Source: Gammaproteobacteria bacterium
GTDB taxonomy: Bacteria; Pseudomonadota; Gammaproteobacteria; GRL18
Direction of reading: 5' to 3'
DNA length: 64,000 nt
Assembly: GCA_016744375.1 (NCBI GenBank)
Contig: JADGEM010000007.1
Span: 1 to 64,000 of the forward strand
Below the pieces are notes generated by a model. The model saw only the letters and a program-made list of their open reading frames with translations, did not search any database and was not told where the DNA came from. Both the position numbers and the translations under genes were made by a program. Of this stretch, positions 38,101 through 45,967 are shown piece after piece; the stretch's first letter is position 1, and the number at the start of each line of letters is the position of its first letter.

Positions 38101-38173
38101 AATTGACATCCTCCCAAACCTCAGTCTTGCAGACTGCCACTAAAGCAGAAAGGGAGGGGTATCTCGCTTCATT
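38101..38173. mobile_element. IS200/IS605-like terminal palindrome remnant
   Basis: The segment begins AATTGACATCCTCCC and ends GGGAGGGGTATCTCGC, with a small CAGTC/GACTG hairpin inside. The TTGACATCCTCCC..GGGGTATCTCGC pattern resembles the ends of IS200/IS605-type elements. No tnpA or tnpB frame is present in the surrounding 331-base gap (37927-38257), so this is a solo end or a PATE-like minimal element. That gap holds no gene. Confidence 0.45.
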
Positions 38174-38257
38174 TTACTAAGAGATTTTTGGATAAACTAA
38201 GTGCTTTTGTTTTAATGACCAATTCAATCCAGATTTAAAACTTCCCTCCTTACTCAT

Positions 38258-39157
38258 TTATTTATTATTAAGTTTCAACAGGTAAGCTTGCTTTTCTGAG
38301 GTAATATAATAATGTTTTTTATCTTTTACAAGACACATGGCTTCCGGTTGAAAAAGTTTATTATATTTTAAAGAATTCTCATATTTCCACTGCCCATCTT
38401 GTTGGGAGGGAAATCGCCTGCGAAAGCGATGTATCCGCCTATAAGTGTTAATTGACATCAGTTGGCCATTCGCACTGATGTCCAGTGCACTGGGATTAAC
38501 AATATCTTTAAATTCTCCCACTTTTACAGCCGTTTGCAAGTCTATCTCACCCGATATCGTTGAAGCAAGCGGCTTTAAAGGTAGTTCAAACATCAGAGCA
38601 TGATCGGTCCGCTTAGTCAGCAAAATAATTTTTTTTCGTGTGATATCGACCGCAACCGATTCAACATCATGGGATTGTCCATCTTCATAGCGAAACACAA
38701 AGCTCCAGAGCGGTGAAACAGCTGAGCCTTTTTTTTTGGGCAGCTCCGGCTCTATCAAAATACTGATACGAGCATCCCATCTTAAGCCAGAATTGTCTCC
38801 GGTATCAGCAATGAGTAAATAATGTTTCCCCTGATACTCAAAAGCATCCATATCTTCCCAATCGTAATTAATAATATCTTCCAGATGGAAAGCACCCAGG
38901 TTATTTCCATTAACATCCATGGCATAAATAATAGGCATATGTCCGCTATCATTATGTGTCCAGAGCACCTTTTTATCACGAGTTGAACAGGCCAGACCGC
39001 TGGATTCATTGATCATATTATTTTCAATGGGATAGCGCTTTTGATCAGTAGAGATAAGTTTTAATTGAGAGTAGGCAATGGGCGAGTATAATCCAGCCAA
39101 AAAAAATGAACCCAGAAGAGATAATAATAAAATAAATTGAGTCAATTGAGCCGCCAT
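38258..39157 (-). CDS. secreted beta-propeller-like protein
   Basis: 299 residues with a signal peptide (hydrophobic 7-26, likely cut after AYS). Repeated motifs suggest a propeller: ESSGLACS..LWTHNDSGH, YAMDVNGNNLGAF, DWEDMDAF and LLIADTGDNSG. The SGLA/HNDSG/DWEDM/DTGDN set occurs in exported propeller proteins annotated as SdiA-regulated-like or esterase-like; no catalytic function is established. Its ATG overlaps the tatD stop by one base (TGATG), so it is translated with tatD. Confidence 0.7.
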   Translation of the reverse strand: MAAQLTQFILLLSLLGSFFLAGLYSPIAYSQLKLISTDQKRYPIENNMINESSGLACSTRDKKVLWTHNDSGHMPIIYAMDVNGNNLGAFHLEDIINYDWEDMDAFEYQGKHYLLIADTGDNSGLRWDARISILIEPELPKKKGSAVSPLWSFVFRYEDGQSHDVESVAVDITRKKIILLTKRTDHALMFELPLKPLASTISGEIDLQTAVKVGEFKDIVNPSALDISANGQLMSINTYRRIHRFRRRFPSQQDGQWKYENSLKYNKLFQPEAMCLVKDKKHYYITSEKQAYLLKLNNK

Positions 39158-39975
39158 CAGCGAATAGAAGTTAGAACATCCAGTGTGTTTTGATAAAGTT
39201 GCTCAATTATTTGAGCATTTATTGGCTCTGAATGAAACAGTTGCATAAAAATCTGAGCAATTTCATGCAGATTTTGCGGACTGTTTCTCTGATCACGTTG
39301 CTCCAGAGGACTCATATCCGGGGCATCTGTTTCCAGCACCCAGGCCTCAATGGGTAACTTTGAAACTAATGATCGCAATTTTGTTGCTTTAGGATAGGTA
39401 TAAGCCCCACCAAAACCCAGTTTGAAACCCAGTTTCAGGTATTCTTTAGCTTCTTCATAACTACCACTATAGGCATGAATAATACCTCTTATTGATGAAG
39501 CAGATGCAGAAGAAGCATTGTAAGTTTTTAAATATTTTATCACCTGAGCATGTGACTTCCGCGCATGAATAAGTACGGGCAGTTGATATTGAGAGGCAAC
39601 CTGCAATTGTTCAGAAAAAAAATATTCCTGTGTTTTTTTATTGACAGGATCACTTGTAATAAAAAAATCCAGGCCAATTTCACCAATAGCAGTCAAAGGC
39701 TCTGTCTGACAGAGTTGAGCCAGAACCTGCAAGTCACCTTTGTGATGTTCATCGATGAAACAAGGGTGTAAGCCAAGTGCCGGATATAGCATTTTAGAAT
39801 ATTTACACAGTGTTAATACCCTCTGCCAGTTTTTCCGACAGACGCCAGGAACAACAATCGCAGTAATACTCTGCTTCTGGCATGCATTTAGAATGACCTT
39901 TCGGTCACTATCAAAAACAGGAAAATCAAGGTGACAATGGCTGTCAATTAATGTTTCATTAAATTGATGGGACAT
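39157..39975 (-). CDS. TatD-family metal-dependent deoxyribonuclease
   Basis: 272 residues of the amidohydrolase-like TIM barrel. The first metal pair His13/His15 is in DSHCHLDFPVF. Glu in TAIGEIGLDFF, His in PVLIHARKSHAQV, His in GIIHAYSGS and Asp in ETDAPDMSP complete the site. TatD proteins are Mg-dependent 3'-5' exonucleases active in DNA repair or degradation. Several paralogues exist in most genomes, so the exact member (tatD, ycfH, yjjV) is not assigned. Confidence 0.88.
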   Translation of the reverse strand: MSHQFNETLIDSHCHLDFPVFDSDRKVILNACQKQSITAIVVPGVCRKNWQRVLTLCKYSKMLYPALGLHPCFIDEHHKGDLQVLAQLCQTEPLTAIGEIGLDFFITSDPVNKKTQEYFFSEQLQVASQYQLPVLIHARKSHAQVIKYLKTYNASSASASSIRGIIHAYSGSYEEAKEYLKLGFKLGFGGAYTYPKATKLRSLVSKLPIEAWVLETDAPDMSPLEQRDQRNSPQNLHEIAQIFMQLFHSEPINAQIIEQLYQNTLDVLTSIR

Positions 39976-39990
39976 AAGTTAAAAAGTTGA

Positions 39991-40015
39991 GATGGGCGGG
40001 ACGCCCATCCTCCAG
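39991..40015. repeat. dispersed short palindromic repeat (GGGCG family), copy 3
   Basis: GATGGGCGGGACGCCCATC is a 7-base-arm palindrome followed by CTCCAG. In reverse complement it matches copy 2 (32738) over about 20 bases. It lies between tatD and the DUF4197 gene. Confidence 0.6.
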
Positions 40016-40040
40016 AAAGCAAATTATGTATGGATCAACA

Positions 40041-40823
40041 TTACTTTGCCATTGAACCAAAAACATCTTTTAATAATTCAGTTGAACGTGCTGCTGGATT
40101 CTGGCGAATTAATTTCTCTTGAGCAGCAATCTTGGTAAACAGACCTTCCATTGTCTTATCCGTTACATATTGATCAATATCAGAAGCACTTCCAAGGTAG
40201 GAATCCATGAGACCAAAGCTGTCATATTTTTTAACCTGACCAGATAATGCTTTATAGTATTGAGTCACCTGAGCCTCAGTCATTGCATCATTGACATAAG
40301 GTTTAATTAATTCACTCAATTGAGTCGATGTATTTTTCTTGAAATAATCTGTCGCTGCCGTATCTGAGCCATTAAGAATCGCCTGGGCATCATCCAGAGA
40401 CATGTCGCTGATCGCATCAGTAAAGACTCCCGTCACTTGCGGCACAGCCTTCTCTGCTGCACGGTTCATGCTGGTGACAAATTCATCAGCCATTTGCTCC
40501 TGGCCAACTGAACGCAATACTTTTTCAACTTTCTGCATACTTTCAGGCATCAATATTTTTACTGATTGATCATTTAAGAAACCATTCTCTGCACCCAGCA
40601 TGTCAACTGCTTTGTTGATACCGACGTCCAGAGCTTCTTTTAATCCTCTGGTAATCTCATCATTAGATAAGGCTGAAGCAGCCACCGAAGATGTATCATT
40701 ACCTGTCGTTGATTTCAAAACAGAATCTGCATCTTTAAGCCAATCCTGCCAGCCTGAATAAGCTGAACTAAAAGAAACGCCAAGACCCAGGAAGAGAGTA
40801 GCTGCCAGTATTTTTCGTTTCAT
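40041..40823 (-). CDS. exported DUF4197-family protein
   Basis: 260 residues with a signal peptide (about 1-22). The mature protein is helical, with the DUF4197 pattern: EITRGLKEALDVGINKAV, IKILMPE-type segment, DAISDMSLDDAQAIL, TDYFK and a C-terminal GLFTKIAAQEKLIRQNPAA(R)ST..LLKDVFG. The function of this family is unknown; members are periplasmic. Stands alone between short repeats. Confidence 0.85.
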   Translation of the reverse strand: MKRKILAATLFLGLGVSFSSAYSGWQDWLKDADSVLKSTTGNDTSSVAASALSNDEITRGLKEALDVGINKAVDMLGAENGFLNDQSVKILMPESMQKVEKVLRSVGQEQMADEFVTSMNRAAEKAVPQVTGVFTDAISDMSLDDAQAILNGSDTAATDYFKKNTSTQLSELIKPYVNDAMTEAQVTQYYKALSGQVKKYDSFGLMDSYLGSASDIDQYVTDKTMEGLFTKIAAQEKLIRQNPAARSTELLKDVFGSMAK

Positions 40824-40987
40824 AAAATTTCCTTTTTAAGTGGTGGCTAATATTAGAAATTAGCTATCAGAATTTTGATAGTTGTCATTATTACCTACTT
40901 TTAACGGGTTTGCCAAGTAGTAATTCTATGCCATTTTAATTCAAGATGAAATGAGCATTATCATGGGATTATTAGCGACTTCAAACA

Positions 40988-41039
40988 ACGTAGGCCGGGG
41001 GTTAGCCCATCAATTAATACCCTGAAGGGCGACCTACGT
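40988..41039. repeat. imperfect palindromic repeat (GTAGG family), copy A
   Basis: Arms ACGTAGG and CCTACGT enclose about 38 bases. The right half, CCCTGAAGGGCGACCTACG, matches copy B (48439-48487), CCCTGAAGGACGTCCTAC, with two differences. It is intergenic, between the DUF4197 and DUF4139 genes. Confidence 0.6.
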
Positions 41040-41094
41040 CAATACCTGGATTGGATTCAATATAAAATTACCATTGCTGGTAGTAAAGAAGCCA

Positions 41095-42525
41095 TTACAA
41101 TTTTTGAATAATTACCTGGTTTTGTTTGGCATTACGGCCTTTTCTAGTTAATATTTCATATTGTAATTCCTGCTTTTCACCCACTGTAAGAGTGCTATGA
41201 ATATCAACGGTTTGAAAGTCATGCTTGTTAATTTCCAGGCGACTTTTGACAACAGCATCTCCGGAAATTAATCGACGTATCTCTACTTTAATGGTCTTAT
41301 CTGTAAAATTCCGTATGTGCTGACTATAGGCGCGATGTTCATTCCAGCCGGCTACTGTACTTTTATGGTCAACGATCATATGACCATCACCAATTCTGCG
41401 ATACAGATTACCCTTTCTATAATGCATCCAGATATTGTCTTTCCAGTTTTTCATGCTCACCAGTTCAAAATAAATATCAGGATCAGTTCCAGTATTTAAC
41501 TCAACTTTGCCACCAATTGAGGTATATTTCAATGGCAGACCAGCGATGTAGGTCAGACTGCCCTGCTGATTTTTTTGATAGATCTGAACCTTACCTTCTG
41601 GAAGCGGAGCATCACCTAGTGAGGATTTTTTATCATTTTTAAAAATAAGCACTCTGGCCAGAAGGTTACCATATTCTCTGGGACGATAACGATAGACCGT
41701 GTTAATTTCTATAGCCTGGGCGAAGCTGGTACGCAAACGTTTTGCCCATTGATCAGGTATGCTCTCTGTCCCTTCAATAGAAAAAATATAATATTCACTC
41801 AGACTGTCCTTCGATACCTGTTTTTCTTCAGCAATACTATCCATAACAGCCTCTGACATGGCTGCCATTTCATATCGACCTGAAGGTTTAGCCATCATTT
41901 TCTTCGCCATCCTGCTTCGTAATATTTCTTTTCTTTCTTTCATTTTGTCTTTTTTATAGTTTGCCTGTCTGACCAACTCATTGACTCGTTCCACCAGGTT
42001 GATTTTCCCAATTACCAGGCGTACCTGCGCATTCTCATAATCTTCACCGGAATGATTCGTCACAGTGACAAAAGAATCCAGCGCCATAGTCTGACCATTT
42101 TGAGATAAAATTCCGGAATAATCAGCTTGCCAGGTAATACCCGAGGTAAAATAGCTGATTTCAACAGTCGCTAACACTTCAAGTGTACTTTTTATATTCC
42201 AGTACAACATCTGAGGTTTATCATGAGGAAAGGTTGTATTGCTTAGATGCATCTGTGTTGGATGAGATAAGAATTCAACCTGCACTGAAGTCGGATCAAT
42301 TCGTGTATTCGCCCAGCTGAATTGCAGACGATTTTGTCCTTTTTTGATGCTGATCTGGCGGGTTTCTCTCACCAGCGTTAAATCTTCTGAATTGTAAATG
42401 GTTAATTGCACACTATCCCTCGACGGCAATGTTGAGAGATCAATATTTTTTGCAATAAGGCTTAGAGGTATTAGGATAAAAATGACTGTAAGTATAAGCT
42501 GCATTATGTGTTGGTAATTTTTCAT
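41095..42525 (-). CDS. exported DUF4139-domain protein, paralogue 2
   Basis: About 476 residues. Start at the ATG 42525, five bases after the stop of the upstream paralogue; GTG codons at 42537 and 42534 overlap that stop and are alternatives. The signal-type segment LILTVIFILIPLSLIA is near the N-terminus. The DUF4139 signature is visible as LTIYNSEDLTLVRETR and IDPTSVQVEFL, then WQADYSGILS and VTVTNHSGEDYENAQVRLVIG. A Met/Lys-rich helical insert (about 185-240) is not in the partner gene. Family function unknown. Confidence 0.8.
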   Translation of the reverse strand: MKNYQHIMQLILTVIFILIPLSLIAKNIDLSTLPSRDSVQLTIYNSEDLTLVRETRQISIKKGQNRLQFSWANTRIDPTSVQVEFLSHPTQMHLSNTTFPHDKPQMLYWNIKSTLEVLATVEISYFTSGITWQADYSGILSQNGQTMALDSFVTVTNHSGEDYENAQVRLVIGKINLVERVNELVRQANYKKDKMKERKEILRSRMAKKMMAKPSGRYEMAAMSEAVMDSIAEEKQVSKDSLSEYYIFSIEGTESIPDQWAKRLRTSFAQAIEINTVYRYRPREYGNLLARVLIFKNDKKSSLGDAPLPEGKVQIYQKNQQGSLTYIAGLPLKYTSIGGKVELNTGTDPDIYFELVSMKNWKDNIWMHYRKGNLYRRIGDGHMIVDHKSTVAGWNEHRAYSQHIRNFTDKTIKVEIRRLISGDAVVKSRLEINKHDFQTVDIHSTLTVGEKQELQYEILTRKGRNAKQNQVIIQKL

Positions 42526-42530
42526 TCTTC

Positions 42531-43742
42531 TCACCACTCATTTTTAAAAGTAATATTTAATTTTTTTTCCAGTTTGACTACTTTAGCTTGACCATTTCTT
42601 GCCGGTAAGGTGATCTGGTAAGCTATTTTTTGGCTGGAACCTTGTTTTTTCAGTGGCTTTGTTGAAATAGAAGTATCATCCCCCACTTCCCATTCAATAA
42701 TATTATTGTATGAACCACGCTGACGGGATGAGAACACCTCATTACGTAAAGAAGGAATTGATTCCTCAATAATTAAGTTAACCGGTTTATCTTTAAAGTT
42801 TTCTATCTCATATTTTACCAACGCATCAATATTATAAAGATTGCCATTAATCCGCTGGCGTTTTTTTCGTTCAATAATTCGCTTAACCACAATATCTCTT
42901 GCCTCACCGATAAACAGTTTACCTTCATCATCAATGGCTGTATACTTCCCCCAATCCTCCCCAACAAACACGGAAGTGCCTTTTTTATCCTGCTGATAGA
43001 TACGAAACTTCCCCGGAGCAAGCGAGTGTTTTCCTAAATTGTTCTTTGTATCATTGTGTAAATGATAATGCATCAGCACATTCAGTTTATCCTGAGCACG
43101 ATTGCGATACCCTAATTCTGAAGCATTTACTGTATAAGTTTTATTAATCGGTACATTGTCATATTGCTGATTTAAAAATTCCTGAGCTTCATTCAGTCCC
43201 ATAGGAAGAACAATATTTTCTCCTATGCCGGTATTCATATCTGCATCAAGAAATGACTCTCCTGACTGATTGTTAACTTTAACGTACTGAGACATTTCCA
43301 TTTTTGTCTCAGTACTATTGGTACGGGCAATATAGTGGTAATTCCGGTTCAATCCACTAATCGCATAAGTAATACGAACTCTGGCACTGCCATCTTGACT
43401 GGCAGAAACCTTCCAGGTTAAGGCAGATTCATTGGGCGGATAGCTGACGGACAACACATTTGTTTTTACACTCTCAGCTTTATTAGAAGCATCTTTTAAC
43501 ACTCTAAAAACAATGGTTTCAGGCTTGATCGTGGTATTATGCCAGGAAAAATCAATGTCATTGGTGCCTTTTTTGAGAGGAACTATCCGTTCTTCTTCAA
43601 TGATCGTGGTATTAGTATTTTCCAGTTGAATCTCAACATGTTCTCTTACTGGCAAAGTGATCAATTTAATGCGTGCATAAGTATTGACTGAGACTGCACA
43701 TAAACTGAATGCAATCACACTATAGAGCACCTTATGTTTCAT
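42531..43742 (-). CDS. exported DUF4139-like protein, paralogue 1
   Basis: 403 residues with a signal peptide (about 1-23, ending NTYA). It shares the layout of the next gene: VEIQLENTNTTIIEEERIVPLKKG, FSWHNTTIKPETIVFRVL, YVKVNNQSGESFLDADM, KFRIYQQDKKGT and YEIENFKDKPVNLIIEE. AGGAGA precedes the ATG. The two paralogues are adjacent and tightly coupled, suggesting a two-subunit envelope complex, but no function is known. Confidence 0.78.
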   Translation of the reverse strand: MKHKVLYSVIAFSLCAVSVNTYARIKLITLPVREHVEIQLENTNTTIIEEERIVPLKKGTNDIDFSWHNTTIKPETIVFRVLKDASNKAESVKTNVLSVSYPPNESALTWKVSASQDGSARVRITYAISGLNRNYHYIARTNSTETKMEMSQYVKVNNQSGESFLDADMNTGIGENIVLPMGLNEAQEFLNQQYDNVPINKTYTVNASELGYRNRAQDKLNVLMHYHLHNDTKNNLGKHSLAPGKFRIYQQDKKGTSVFVGEDWGKYTAIDDEGKLFIGEARDIVVKRIIERKKRQRINGNLYNIDALVKYEIENFKDKPVNLIIEESIPSLRNEVFSSRQRGSYNNIIEWEVGDDTSISTKPLKKQGSSQKIAYQITLPARNGQAKVVKLEKKLNITFKNEW

Positions 43743-44119
43743 TTTAATTCTCCTTTTTATTTACATTACTTTTCAATTTTAAACACTACCAATATAGACG
43801 CCACATACCCAGTAAAGGGTTAATTAATTATAAAAAAATTTAAAATCATGCAATTTAACCTTAAACATTACAAATATATGGTTGATTATTTAGACTGTTA
43901 ACGAAGATATCTCAATAAAATCTTAAATCATATGGAAATTAAGGGAGGGGGGGATAAACCGGGATAGTGGAAATGCAATTACTACTGACGACTCCGCTAT
44001 CATAGGATGGATATCCCTTAGATCATTGGCTTTGCAGTAAAATTGTGTATAAAGCAAAAAAACATGTCAACTGCACATATTTATGCTCAAGATCTCATTT
44101 ATTCCTTTAAAACAAGCAA
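43743..44119. other. 377-base intergenic stretch without a gene
   Basis: AT-rich. It should hold the promoter of the DUF4139 pair near its left end. It contains an isolated purine/G-run GGGAGGGGGGG near 43945 followed by ATAAACCGGG, which stands out from the surrounding composition. The longest frames are under 25 codons. No RNA gene or terminator is evident. Confidence 0.6.
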
Positions 44120-44368
44120 TTAATAATCAAAATTACCTTGAGATGCTTCTTTAATTAGCTCAAGATCATTGAGACAATTTTTACATTTTTCAATGACTTG
44201 TGTTAAATTATCCTGTACCCACAGGCAATTTTCATCTTCATCCAACATGTCAGGGCCTAGAATCTTAACTTCCATTCGACAGGCGGACGTTTTATCAGAA
44301 AACTCGTTTGCATAGATAGACGTGCTACAACTTAAAAATAACATTACAATAAGGGAAATCATTTTCAT
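44120..44368 (-). CDS. small secreted cysteine-containing protein
   Basis: 82 residues from the ATG at 44368 (a longer frame opens at 44401). Signal peptide MKMISLIVMLFLSC..SIYA, mature part about 62 residues, acidic. Four Cys remain after cleavage: SACR, ENCLW and a CKNC motif, which could form two disulfides. No Shine-Dalgarno is clear. I do not recognise it. A CBS-pair gene lies 65 bases upstream on the same strand. Confidence 0.6.
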   Translation of the reverse strand: MKMISLIVMLFLSCSTSIYANEFSDKTSACRMEVKILGPDMLDEDENCLWVQDNLTQVIEKCKNCLNDLELIKEASQGNFDY

Positions 44369-44433
44369 CTTAAAAAGACCAGAGTGAGTGTAAAACGCCA
44401 TTATCTCACTGATGTATGCCTTTTGACAAATAC

Positions 44434-44874
44434 CTATGAGTACTCATCACCAGCAATGTAATGTTCTAGTTGTTCAATGATATATTTTTGCTCGGCAATA
44501 ATATCTTTAATCAGATCCCCAACAGAAACCATACCAATGAGTTCATCCCCCTTAAGTACAGGTAGATGACGAATGCGACGTTCTGACATAACAACCATAC
44601 AATCATCAACAGTTTGACTGGGGAAAGTATAATAAACCTGAGTACTCATAATATCTTTTACTTTTGTATCTTTTGAAGAGCGCCCTTTTAAAATAACCTG
44701 TCGAGCATAATCCCGCTCAGAAATCATACCAACCAGATCATCACCTTTAAGCACGGCCAGAGCACCGACACCTTTTTCATCCATCAGTTTAATGGCATCA
44801 AATACAGTATCTTCAGGTTTCAGACTCCAGATACCATGACCTTTTTCATCCAATAACTCACCAACTGTAATCAT
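44434..44874 (-). CDS. CBS-domain pair protein
   Basis: 146 residues from the ATG at 44874, which has AGGTGGG just upstream; the longer frame begins with GTG at 44883. Two CBS domains in tandem: about 5-60 (DAIKLMDEKGVGALAVL, GMISERDYAR) and about 70-130 (VKDIMSTQ, RIRHLPVL, GMVSVGDLIKDII). The fold forms a Bateman module binding AMP, ATP or other adenosyl ligands. A helical tail follows. It is stand-alone, with no attached enzyme or channel, so the target is unknown. Confidence 0.88.
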   Translation of the reverse strand: MITVGELLDEKGHGIWSLKPEDTVFDAIKLMDEKGVGALAVLKGDDLVGMISERDYARQVILKGRSSKDTKVKDIMSTQVYYTFPSQTVDDCMVVMSERRIRHLPVLKGDELIGMVSVGDLIKDIIAEQKYIIEQLEHYIAGDEYS

Positions 44875-45002
44875 AATTCCCACCTTTCACTAATAAATAG
44901 CACCCATCCACAAATTGTGCTTAATTTGCTTATAATTCAATTTATAGACTAAAATAATTACTTTATCTAGTCATTCAACTTTAATACGGACTTTCAAGGG
45001 AT

Positions 45003-45854
45003 ATGAGTAAACTGCAGAAGAAAATGGCTGATTACGGATTTGAATCCAACGATGATTATGAATATCATATTCGCTGTCTGATGAATAGTCCGTTTAATGG
45101 TATAAAAACAATTAATATTGAGGGTCATAAAGGACGCCGAAAAACAGCCTTTGCTAATGCCCTGGGGTGTGCCCTGGAATACCCAAATCAGTTTTATTAT
45201 GATTTTACTCAAAAAGCAGAAGCAGAAGGTAAAGTCATTATTCCCCCCAGTGAAGATGAAGAGGGTATATCAGAGCCTCCTGTCACAGATTTTGATCATA
45301 TTATGAGTGAAGCATGTGCTTTCAGTGAAGGAGAGCTTACCATCCTGATTTTAGATCAATTACACAGTGCCGACTTTAAAGATCATATCCGAATCTACCA
45401 TTTTATAAAATCATGTGAATGGAGTTATGGTGCTAATTCACTGAAAGCCAGTCGTAAGAATCTGCTGGTTTTATTGATCAGCGATGACCCTCTATATCAC
45501 AGTTTACAAAAATGCAGTTTCAGAATCTGGGTCAATACTATTTCATCAGCTCAAAAAGACTACGCACCAGCTGATTTTAAACTGCATGATGATATTCTCC
45601 CTATAATGGAGGCATTAGCTACTGTATTTGATAAATTGGAGATGGCTCCCACATATAGTGAATATAAAAATATTCTTAATGATGTCCACCTGAATATCCA
45701 CACTGAACAACAATTATTACATTCACTTTACGGATGGATGGAAGGTATTAATCGCGAGTTATTATATTCACTGCAAATGTCCCCCCTGGTCTCTCAGGTC
45801 ATCGAAAAAATCCAGCAATATCATGGCATGGATGAAGTAATAATCGAGTCATAG
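45003..45854 (+). CDS. hypothetical P-loop-like protein with altered Walker A
   Basis: 283 residues, cytosolic. AAGGGAT precedes the ATG. Residues 41-48 read GHKGRRKT, matching GxxGxGKT except that Arg46 replaces the last Gly. Residues 112-119 (LTILILDQ) look like Walker B with Gln119 in place of the usual Glu. FIKSCEWSYG, LLVLLISDDP (sensor-1-like) and a helical C-terminal half follow, in line with an AAA-type fold. The Walker changes suggest weak or absent hydrolysis; that is inference. It is 113 bases upstream of ampG on the same strand, at the head of an envelope gene cluster. Not recognised as a named family. Confidence 0.7.
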   Translation: MSKLQKKMADYGFESNDDYEYHIRCLMNSPFNGIKTINIEGHKGRRKTAFANALGCALEYPNQFYYDFTQKAEAEGKVIIPPSEDEEGISEPPVTDFDHIMSEACAFSEGELTILILDQLHSADFKDHIRIYHFIKSCEWSYGANSLKASRKNLLVLLISDDPLYHSLQKCSFRIWVNTISSAQKDYAPADFKLHDDILPIMEALATVFDKLEMAPTYSEYKNILNDVHLNIHTEQQLLHSLYGWMEGINRELLYSLQMSPLVSQVIEKIQQYHGMDEVIIES

Positions 45855-45967
45855 AAAGTGGTCTGTAACTGTTAAGTATGGTAGTCTGTTGCGCGTGTAG
45901 AGCCTTCAGCTAAAGAAGAGCCATCAGCCAATTATAAAAAGTCGACCAGATAAGGATTCTTTTTTAA

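Noticed and set aside
43930-43960. G-run GGGAGGGGGGG as a G-quadruplex or regulatory site
   Set aside because: Only one long G tract and one later GGG are present, not four tracts; it may be simple-sequence noise.
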